In this document: piece by piece, positions 1 through 5,203 of the stretch
Position numbering within the stretch: the first letter of the stretch is position 1
Layout: each line of letters starts with the position of its first letter
NCBI GenBank assembly: GCA_009929975.1
Contig: RZZF01000009.1
Coordinates: 1 to 16,585 of the forward strand
From: Clostridia bacterium
GTDB lineage: Bacteria > Bacillota > Clostridia > Saccharofermentanales > UBA5734
DNA length: 16,585 nt
Direction: 5' to 3'
Position numbers and translations under genes: made by a program
The notes under the pieces: model-generated
Databases searched by the model: none
The model's input: the letters and a program-made list of their open reading frames with translations, nothing else
Told to the model about the DNA's origin: nothing

Positions 1-433
1 GCCGGGCTCCTCGCTGACCGTCGGGGAAGCGCTGCTGTCGCCGACCCGTTCTTATCTGCCGGTCGTTGCGCAGATCCTGCCGCTCTACCAGGAGCACATC
101 AGCGGGCTGATCCATTGTACCGGCGGCGGCCAGATCAAATGCCGCGATTTCGGACATGGCATCCGTTATGTCAAGGATCAGCTGTTTGACCGGCCGGCTA
201 TTTTCGAGGCGATCGCGCAGTCCGGACAGATCAATGAGCCTGAGATGTATCAGGTATTCAATATGGGCCACCGGATGGAACTCTACTGTGATGAATCCGT
301 CGCCGGGGCGATACTGGCGATCTGCCGGACCTGGCAGCTGGACGCGAAGATCATCGGCCATACGGAAGCTTCATCTGATCCCGGACATAACGAAGTCATC
401 ATTCACGATCGGGGACAGACTCTGCGTTTCTGA
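1..433 (+). CDS. purM: Phosphoribosylformylglycinamidine cyclo-ligase (AIR synthase), C-terminal part only
   Basis: The frame is open from base 2 to the TGA at 431-433, and the 5' end lies outside the window. The visible 143 residues match the C-terminal half of AIR synthase, which closes the imidazole ring of purine synthesis by ATP-dependent conversion of FGAM to AIR in the cytosol. Recognisable pieces are VGEALLSPTRSY near the left edge, a glycine-rich HCTGGGQ segment and, further on, EMYQVFNMGHRMELY. That last block is, from memory, the hallmark of the longer PurM form common in Bacteroidetes, rather than the E. coli-type FNCGVGM version. The gene ends 24 bases before the coaX-like gene and may be co-transcribed with it. 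The family is secure; which PurM subtype it is rests on recalled motifs. Confidence 0.85.
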   Translation, partial: PGSSLTVGEALLSPTRSYLPVVAQILPLYQEHISGLIHCTGGGQIKCRDFGHGIRYVKDQLFDRPAIFEAIAQSGQINEPEMYQVFNMGHRMELYCDESVAGAILAICRTWQLDAKIIGHTEASSDPGHNEVIIHDRGQTLRF

Positions 434-457
434 TCATTCCGGCAGGAGGCGGCGATC

Positions 458-1270
458 ATGTTACTGGTCTGCAATATCGGCAATCGTCATCTGAGCTTCG
501 GTGCCTACCGGGACCAGACGCTCTGTTTTTCTTCAACCATATCCGCCGTTCCGGACCGGAGCACGGATGAGCTGGCGGTTCTGTTCGATCAGATTACCCG
601 GATGCATGGCCTGGCCATGTCAGAGTTCAGCGGGGCGATACTCTCATCCGTCGTTCGGCCCCTGCAGCATGTCGTCAGCCAGATGATTGAGCAGACGCTG
701 CATCTTCGCCCGCTGATTGTCGGCCCCGGCATCCGGACCGGACTGAGTATCCGGACCGATATCCCGTCCCAGCTGGGTGCCGATATCGTGGCCAATACAG
801 TGGCGGCTCTCAAGACAGGCGGCGGGCCGCTGGCCGTCATCGCCCTGGGGACGGCGACGACCGTGACAGGCGTGAACGCTGACGGCGACCTGATCGGTGT
901 CCTGATCGCGCCGGGCGTGGCGTCGTCGCTGGAAACTCTGTCGCTCAGTGCCGCCGAACTGCCGCGAATCGCGCTCGAACCGCCGCGCCAGCTGCTCGGA
1001 CGCAATACGATCGACTCAATGACCAGCGGGCTGATCTACGGACAGGCCGCGATGGTCGACGGACTGATACAGCGGCTCGCCGATGAGTGGTCCCTTGAAC
1101 AGCTGCCGGTCGTCCTGACCGGACGTCATGCAGCGGAGATTCTGCCATACCTGCGAACAGGCCAACCGCTGCGTCATGAACCTGACCTTACGCTGAACGG
1201 GCTGCAGCAGATCTGGCAGATGAATCAGCGGACGAAGCCGGAACACAGGCTATCGACAAAGCAGCCCTGA
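458..1270 (+). CDS. coaX: Type III pantothenate kinase family protein with altered active-site motifs
   Basis: A 270-residue protein with the ASKHA-type layout of type III pantothenate kinase, which phosphorylates pantothenate in the first step of CoA synthesis. Family landmarks are TGLSIRTDIPSQLGAD (94-109), GTATT (131-135), IAPG (150-153), ELPRI (167-171) and the GRNTIDSMTSGLIYGQ block (181-196). Several signature residues differ from the family pattern. The N-terminal D-x-G-N-T reads N6-I-G-N-R10, GADR reads GADI (107-110), the Asp expected just after GTATT is Thr137, and the late TGG reads TGR (221-223). Asp109 is kept. Length is near normal (about 255-265), and the frame is intact, so this is not an obvious pseudogene. 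The SD AGGAGG at 444-449 lies 8 bases from the ATG. The neighbouring panT-like transporter supports a pantothenate connection. Family membership is firm; kinase activity is doubtful. Confidence 0.8.
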   Translation: MLLVCNIGNRHLSFGAYRDQTLCFSSTISAVPDRSTDELAVLFDQITRMHGLAMSEFSGAILSSVVRPLQHVVSQMIEQTLHLRPLIVGPGIRTGLSIRTDIPSQLGADIVANTVAALKTGGGPLAVIALGTATTVTGVNADGDLIGVLIAPGVASSLETLSLSAAELPRIALEPPRQLLGRNTIDSMTSGLIYGQAAMVDGLIQRLADEWSLEQLPVVLTGRHAAEILPYLRTGQPLRHEPDLTLNGLQQIWQMNQRTKPEHRLSTKQP

Positions 1271-1282
1271 ACCCTGTATAAT
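1253..1282 (+). promoter_or_regulatory. Promoter for the panT-like gene
   Basis: A TCGACA -35 (1253-1258) and a perfect TATAAT -10 (1277-1282) are separated by 18 bases, matching 11 of 12 consensus positions. The -35 lies inside the 3' end of the coaX-like gene. The start point would be about 1289, some 50 bases before the panT ATG. Confidence 0.65.
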
Positions 1283-1299
1283 ACCTTCCAAGCATTGCA

Positions 1300-1314
1300 C
1301 TCATCTCAGATGAG
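1300..1314. promoter_or_regulatory. Perfect palindrome downstream of the panT promoter (possible operator)
   Basis: CTCATCT-C-AGATGAG is a perfect inverted repeat, 7+1+7, placed roughly 10-25 bases after the expected transcription start and before the SD. The one-base centre makes it poor as an RNA hairpin but suitable for a dimeric DNA-binding repressor. Binding has not been shown and the regulator is unknown. Confidence 0.35.
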
Positions 1315-1338
1315 GCGACAGCGAAAGGAGCATTTACT

Positions 1339-1983
1339 ATGAACGAACAGACACGCAGCCGTACGCTGCGCATGATTCAACTGGCCATTCTCTCGGCCAT
1401 CATCATCCTCATGGCGTTTACGCCGCTTGGCTTTCTCCGCTACGGATCTTTAGAAATCACATTCTCAACACTGCCCGTGATCATCGGTGCCATCTTCATC
1501 GGACCGGCCGGCGGCGCGTTCCTCGGCGGAGTGTTCGGACTGACCAGTTTTGCCCAGGCGTTCGGACTCAATCCGTTCGGCGCGGCACTTCTGGCGATCA
1601 ATCCGTTCTATCTGTTTGTACTGACGATGGTTCCGCGGATTCTGACCGGCTGGCTGGCCGGACTGATCTGCCGGGCGCTGCTGCGGACAAAGCGGCCCAG
1701 CTGGCTGGCGTATATGGTGTCCTCACTGAGCGGCGCGCTGCTCAATTCCATTTTCTTTCTCGGCGCGCTGGTCCTGCTGTTCGGGCAGACAGACCTGCTT
1801 CAGTCGTTCGGATCAACCGGTCTGGCGATCATCGTGGCGCTGGCCGGGATCAATGTGCTGGTTGAAGTGCCGGTCATCACACTGGCGGGAACCGCGGTTG
1901 CCAAGGCGCTGGAAAAATCAATGGGCAAAAAGCCGCTGCCATCCGAATCGTCTGATTCAGCTGACAGAACCGCTGGCGGGTAA
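1339..1983 (+). CDS. panT: ECF transporter substrate-binding (S) component, probably for pantothenate
   Basis: A 214-residue, very hydrophobic membrane protein with about six predicted helices and a short polar C-terminal tail (from about 195). It looks like an S component of an energy-coupling factor vitamin transporter, the membrane subunit that captures the vitamin and docks on the shared EcfT/EcfA module. The first helix contains the A-x-x-x-A signature (A16-ILS-A20) used for docking on EcfT, followed by MAFTPLGF. The next helices carry the LPVIIGAIFIGPAGGAFLG segment typical of this superfamily. No EcfA or EcfT gene is present here, as expected for group II systems with shared energising subunits. 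Pantothenate is inferred from the adjacent coaX-like gene and general resemblance to PanT; another vitamin remains possible. The SD AAGGAG (1325-1330) lies 8 bases before the ATG. Confidence 0.75.
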   Translation: MNEQTRSRTLRMIQLAILSAIIILMAFTPLGFLRYGSLEITFSTLPVIIGAIFIGPAGGAFLGGVFGLTSFAQAFGLNPFGAALLAINPFYLFVLTMVPRILTGWLAGLICRALLRTKRPSWLAYMVSSLSGALLNSIFFLGALVLLFGQTDLLQSFGSTGLAIIVALAGINVLVEVPVITLAGTAVAKALEKSMGKKPLPSESSDSADRTAGG

Positions 1984-1986
1984 CAG

Positions 1987-2015
1987 TTTACACCCGGCGA
2001 ATATTCTGGTAATAT
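1987..2015 (+). promoter_or_regulatory. Promoter for rpsO
   Basis: TTTACA (1987-1992) and TAATAT (2010-2015) are 17 bases apart, and a TG one base upstream of the -10 (2007-2008) gives an extended -10. It starts just after the panT stop. The predicted start near 2022 leaves a leader of about 68 bases before the rpsO ATG. Confidence 0.5.
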
Positions 2016-2030
2016 ATCATAAGTATGCCG

Positions 2031-2068
2031 TGACACAGTTGTCGGAACGTCCAACCACGACTTTGTCA
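2031..2068 (+). promoter_or_regulatory. Hairpin leader of rpsO, candidate S15 autoregulatory element
   Basis: TGACACAGTTG (2031-2041) pairs with CGACTTTGTCA (2058-2068), ten pairs of which one is G-U, with a single C-U mismatch. The 16-base loop holds a GGA/TCC mini-stem. It sits in the 5' leader 11 bases before the rpsO SD. There is no U tract, so it is not a terminator. S15 is known to repress its own mRNA in several bacteria by binding unrelated leader structures; that this hairpin does so is inference. Confidence 0.4.
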
Positions 2069-2089
2069 TCGGTTCATTAGGAGGAAAAC

Positions 2090-2353
2090 ATGGACAAAGC
2101 AAGAAAAGAAGAACTGATCAAGACGTATGCCCTGCACGAGGGTGATACCGGATCCCCTGAGGTTCAAATCGCGATTCTGACTGAACGGATCAATCATCTG
2201 ACTGAACATCTGAAGGAGCACAAGAATGACCATCATTCACGGCGCGGCCTTCTGATGATGGTCGGTCGCCGCCGCGGTCTGCTCGATTATCTGACAAGTC
2301 TGGATATTGAGCGTTATCGTACGATCATCGCCAAACTGAACATCAGAAAGTAA
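2090..2353 (+). CDS. rpsO: 30S ribosomal protein S15
   Basis: An 87-residue protein, close to the usual 88-89 for S15, a primary 16S rRNA-binding protein of the 30S platform that nucleates assembly and later contacts 23S rRNA. The family blocks are all present: [17 protein letters not shown] (18-34), the [15 protein letters not shown] rRNA-binding turn, and the closing RRRGLLDYL...[13 protein letters not shown]. The SD TAGGAGG lies directly before AAAAC-ATG. The rpsO-pnp order is the common bacterial arrangement, but here the two genes are separated by a hairpin resembling a terminator. Confidence 0.98.
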   Translation: MDKARKEELIKTYALHEGDTGSPEVQIAILTERINHLTEHLKEHKNDHHSRRGLLMMVGRRRGLLDYLTSLDIERYRTIIAKLNIRK

Positions 2354-2365
2354 ACCCGAATGGCT

Positions 2366-2400
2366 GATAATGGTGGGCGCGATGTCGCTCACCATTATTT
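2366..2400 (+). terminator. Terminator-like hairpin between rpsO and pnp
   Basis: The stem left arm is 2366-2378 and the right arm 2387-2399, thirteen pairs including two G-U pairs, with an 8-base loop. The 3' arm ends in ATTATTT, a short and interrupted U tract. It begins 12 bases after the rpsO stop. It could terminate or attenuate transcription, leaving pnp partly or wholly on its own promoter. I could not identify a clear promoter in the pnp leader, so read-through is plausible. Confidence 0.5.
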
Positions 2401-2410
2401 GCACTTTCCG

Positions 2411-2476
2411 ACAGGCAGTAGAAGGTAGGCTGCGTGGCTGAAACCGCGGCCCCGGACCCTACAAACTACCGCCTGT
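2411..2476 (+). promoter_or_regulatory. Long structured leader upstream of pnp
   Basis: An outer stem pairs ACAGGCAGTAG (2411-2421) with CTACCGCCTGT (2466-2476), with one A-C mismatch. Inside it, GTAGG (2425-2429) can pair with CCTAC (2458-2462). The core GGCTGCG (2428-2434) can pair with CGCGGCC (2445-2451), though these two share bases 2428-2429 and are partly alternatives. It ends 24 bases before the pnp SD. In E. coli, pnp is autoregulated through a double-stranded leader cut by RNase III; a similar role here is inferred. Confidence 0.45.
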
Positions 2477-2512
2477 GGAAGACAACCGTATCTTGTACCA
2501 GGAGGTCAATGA

Positions 2513-4870
2513 ATGAAGAAAGTATTTGAAACAACCGTCGCCGGACGTCCGATGTCTGTCGAATCCGGCCATCTCGCCCAGTTTGCCAATGGCGCTGTTC
2601 TGATCCGCTACGGCGAAACGGTCATTTTATCCAACGCGACCATGAGCGCGACCCCCCGTTCGGGAATTGACTATTTCCCGCTCAGTGTCGATTACGAAGA
2701 GAAGCATTACAGTGTCGGTAAAATTCCCGGCGGCTTCATCAAACGTGAAGGACGTCCGACCGAAAAAGCCGTCCTCACTTCACGGATGATCGACCGGCCG
2801 ATCCGGCCGTTGTTCCCGAGCGACCTGCGCAATGACGTCGCTGTCAACAATCTGGTGCTGTCCGTGGACCAGGACTGCTCGCCGGATATTACCGCGCTGG
2901 TCGGCACTTCGATCGCGCTGTCAATTTCCGATATCCCCTGGAATGGCCCGATCGCAGCGGTCCATGTCGGTCTGATCGACGGCAAACCGGTGGTCAATCC
3001 TGACGAGAAGCAGCGTGCGGAAAGCCAGATGCATGTCACAGTCGCCGGAACGGCGGAGAAAATCAACATGATTGAAGCCGGAGCCAATGAGGTTCCGGAT
3101 GAACTGATGCTGGAAGCCATCGCCGCGGCTCATGAGGAAATCAAGGGCATCATTGCCTTCATCAAGGACATCGTCCGCGAGATCGGCAAGGAAAAGATCG
3201 CCTATACCCCGAAAGTTATTCCACAGGAACTGACAGACCTGACCCGTGATCTGGTGTATGAGTCGATGCGTCAAGCCATTCTGTCGGATGACAAGAGTGT
3301 CCGCGACACCAATATTGCCGCTTTGACCGACCAGGTGAAAGCCGAAGTCACAACAGTCAATGAAGAGTGGCTACCGCTGGTCGGCGACGCGATTTATCAG
3401 CTGGAAAAGAAAGTCGTCCGCGAATATCTCTTCCGTGAGCATCGCCGTGTGGACGGACGTTCACTCGATCAGATCCGCCCGCTGTCCGCGGATGTCGGAC
3501 TGCTGCCGAGGACACATGGCAGCGGCCTGTTCCAGCGCGGCCAGACACAGGTCCTGACGACCTGTACACTCGGTTCTCTGTCCAAAGTGCAAATTCTCGA
3601 CGGCCTCGACAATGAGGATGAGAAGCGCTATATGCACCACTACAATTTCCCGGGATACAGCGTGGGCGAGGCGAAGTTTGCCCGGTCACCGGGACGCCGC
3701 GAAATCGGCCACGGCGCGCTGGCGGAGCGTTCACTGCTTGCCGTGCTGCCGGATGAAGAGACTTTCCCTTACGCGATCCGCTGCGTTTCCGAGATCTTGA
3801 TGTCCAACGGATCAACCTCGCAGGGTTCCGTCTGCGCCAGCTCGCTGGCCCTGATGGATGCCGGTGTTCCGATCAAGCGCCCTGTCGCCGGCATATCCGC
3901 CGGTCTGATCGTCAATGAGGAAGATGAGAAAGATTATCTGGTCTTCATGGATATTCAGGGGATTGAGGACTTTTTCGGCGATATGGATTTCAAGGTCGCC
4001 GGTACCACTGAAGGCATCACCTCCATCCAGGTCGACATCAAAGTCGACGGCCTGACCATGGATATCATCCGCGACGCGTTCGCGATGACCCGCAAGGGAC
4101 GTCTGCAGATCATCAATGATGTGATGCTGCCGTGTATTGCCGAGCCGCGTGAAGAACTGTCAAAATACGCGCCCAAAATCATCCAGATGACGATTCCGGT
4201 CGACAAGATCCGTGAAGTCATCGGCCAGGGCGGCAAGGTGATCAACCGGATCATTGAAGAAACAGGCGTTGAGATTGATATCGAGGATGACGGCCGCGTC
4301 TTCATTCTTTCACCGAATCCCGCGTCCGCTGATGAAGCGATGGCCATGATCAAGGGGATCGCGCATGATCCCGACATCGGCCAGGTGTTCACCGGGCATG
4401 TCACACGGCTGATGAGCTTTGGTGCTTTTGTCGAGTTCCTGCCGGGCAAAGAGGGACTGGTCCATATTTCCAAGATGGCCTGGCAGCGCGTCGAACGCGT
4501 TGAAGATGTCGTCAAGGAAGGCGATGAGGTGACGGTCAAAGTCATCGAAATCGACAGCCAGGGCCGGATCAACCTTTCGATCCGTGACTGTACGGAAAGA
4601 CCGGAGAACTTCCAGGAGGTTGATACGTCTGAACGCCGGCCGCGCATGGATCGCGACCGTGGTGACCGCGGACCGCGCGGTGGAAGCGACCGTGGGCCGC
4701 GCGGCGGAAATGACCGCGGATCACGTGGTGGTTATGACCGCGGACCTCGTGGCGGAAATGACCGTCGTCCGCCGAGAGATCATTCAGCACAGGCTCCCCG
4801 TGGTGAGAACGGACCCCGCGAGCGTCGTCCTGAACAAGATGGACAGCCCCGCAATGAGCGTTCATTCTGA
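2513..4870 (+). CDS. pnp: Polynucleotide phosphorylase with RGG-repeat tail
   Basis: A 785-residue 3'-to-5' exoribonuclease that degrades RNA with phosphate, releasing nucleoside diphosphates, in a trimeric ring in the cytosol. The layout is complete: first RNase PH-like core (about 1-140, with GGFIKREGRP), helical linker (about 200-300), second RNase PH core (about 310-545, with FQRGQTQVLTT, FPGYSVGEAKF and SNGSTSQGSVCASSLALMDAG), KH domain (about 557-615, VIGQGGKVINRI) and S1 domain (about 622-692). After S1, where many homologues end near residue 700-720, there is a basic tail of about 80 residues. This includes four 8-residue DRGPRGGN-like repeats at 718-749. RGG repeats generally bind RNA or protein. 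The SD AGGAGG (2500-2505) lies 7 bases from the ATG; the nearby ATG at 2509 is out of frame. Confidence 0.97.
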   Translation: MKKVFETTVAGRPMSVESGHLAQFANGAVLIRYGETVILSNATMSATPRSGIDYFPLSVDYEEKHYSVGKIPGGFIKREGRPTEKAVLTSRMIDRPIRPLFPSDLRNDVAVNNLVLSVDQDCSPDITALVGTSIALSISDIPWNGPIAAVHVGLIDGKPVVNPDEKQRAESQMHVTVAGTAEKINMIEAGANEVPDELMLEAIAAAHEEIKGIIAFIKDIVREIGKEKIAYTPKVIPQELTDLTRDLVYESMRQAILSDDKSVRDTNIAALTDQVKAEVTTVNEEWLPLVGDAIYQLEKKVVREYLFREHRRVDGRSLDQIRPLSADVGLLPRTHGSGLFQRGQTQVLTTCTLGSLSKVQILDGLDNEDEKRYMHHYNFPGYSVGEAKFARSPGRREIGHGALAERSLLAVLPDEETFPYAIRCVSEILMSNGSTSQGSVCASSLALMDAGVPIKRPVAGISAGLIVNEEDEKDYLVFMDIQGIEDFFGDMDFKVAGTTEGITSIQVDIKVDGLTMDIIRDAFAMTRKGRLQIINDVMLPCIAEPREELSKYAPKIIQMTIPVDKIREVIGQGGKVINRIIEETGVEIDIEDDGRVFILSPNPASADEAMAMIKGIAHDPDIGQVFTGHVTRLMSFGAFVEFLPGKEGLVHISKMAWQRVERVEDVVKEGDEVTVKVIEIDSQGRINLSIRDCTERPENFQEVDTSERRPRMDRDRGDRGPRGGSDRGPRGGNDRGSRGGYDRGPRGGNDRRPPRDHSAQAPRGENGPRERRPEQDGQPRNERSF
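4664..4759 (+). repeat. Tandem 24-base repeat coding for the PNPase RGG tail
   Basis: Four in-frame 24-base units, each beginning GACCG(C/T)GG, encode D-R-G-(P/S)-R-G-G-(S/N/Y). Units differ mostly at third codon positions, so the protein repeat is better kept than the DNA, which suggests selection on the peptide. Such arrays can change copy number by slippage. Confidence 0.85.
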
Positions 4871-4923
4871 TTCCCGGAGACTGACAACCAGGCGTCCGGC
4901 CTGAATCGCCAAACGTGAATTTG

Positions 4924-4953
4924 ATAGACCTGCGGCCTGTGCCGCAGGTCTAT
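4924..4953 (+). terminator. Perfect 13-bp hairpin after pnp, weak terminator candidate
   Basis: ATAGACCTGCGGC (4924-4936) pairs perfectly with 4941-4953 around a CTGT loop, 53 bases after the pnp stop. There is no proper U tract (ATTGACAT follows), so termination may be factor-aided, or the hairpin may protect the pnp 3' end. Its last base is also the first base of the tRNA-Pro -35 box. Confidence 0.45.
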
Positions 4954-4981
4954 TGACATCCCGAGCTGTCTCGATTAAACT
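4953..4981 (+). promoter_or_regulatory. Promoter for tRNA-Pro
   Basis: A perfect TTGACA -35 (4953-4958) is followed after 17 bases by TAAACT (4976-4981, 4 of 6). The tRNA begins 12 bases after the -10, leaving a 5' leader of a few bases only. Confidence 0.65.
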
Positions 4982-4992
4982 TGTAAAGGCTT

Positions 4993-5070
4993 CGGGGTGT
5001 AGCTCAGTTTGGCTAGAGTGCTTGCTTGGGGTGCAAGAGGTCGCCTGTTCAAGTCAGGTCACTCCGACCA
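4993..5070 (+). tRNA. tRNA-Pro (anticodon GGG)
   Basis: The full cloverleaf can be drawn. The acceptor CGGGGTG pairs with CACTCCG, with one G-U pair. The D arm is GCTC/GAGT. The anticodon stem CTTGC/GCAAG encloses loop TTGGGGT, giving anticodon GGG (proline, reading CCC/CCU). The T arm carries loop TTCAAGT, the discriminator is A, and CCA is encoded at 5068-5070. It is transcribed from its own promoter and ends before a good terminator, so it is a single-gene unit. Confidence 0.95.
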
Positions 5071-5076
5071 CATCAG

Positions 5077-5113
5077 ACACGTTTTTGTCCGTCAGGACAG
5101 GAGCGTGTTTTTC
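5077..5113 (+). terminator. Terminator of tRNA-Pro
   Basis: An outer stem ACACG (5077-5081) / CGTGT (5104-5108) and an inner GTCC-GTCA-GGAC hairpin (5087-5098) are followed by a T run ending in 5108-5112. It begins six bases after the tRNA CCA end. Confidence 0.7.
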
Positions 5114-5192
5114 TATTTCGACCAGACAGTCGCAACCTGTCGCCGCATCTGATACGATAAAACAGACAACATTCATGACGATGATCCACGGG

Positions 5193-5203
5193 AAAGGAGG
5201 ATG
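5193..5203 (+). promoter_or_regulatory. Ribosome binding site abutting the GH2-like start codon
   Basis: AAAGGAGG (5193-5200) directly touches the ATG at 5201, with no spacer, so initiation there should be poor. The next in-frame ATG (5237, codon 13) has no SD. Clear GH2 similarity begins near codon 25 (PDWARPEIRHIRRLPPH), so both starts keep the domain. No other in-frame start was found. Confidence 0.5.

Noticed and set aside
156..494. 112-codon plus-strand frame across the purM end and coaX start
   Set aside because: It overlaps two recognised genes in another frame, and the peptide is arginine/serine-rich nonsense.
2369..2476. Known metabolite riboswitch between rpsO and pnp
   Set aside because: The fold does not match any riboswitch consensus I know, and the downstream gene makes a protein-autoregulated leader more likely.
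3955..4647. 230-codon open frame on the minus strand inside pnp
   Set aside because: It overlaps the RNase PH, KH and S1 coding regions of pnp and has no homology I recognise.
5071..5200. tRNA-derived att repeat flanking the LacZ-like gene
   Set aside because: I looked for a second copy of the tRNA-Pro or tRNA-Trp 3' end at the other flank and found none.
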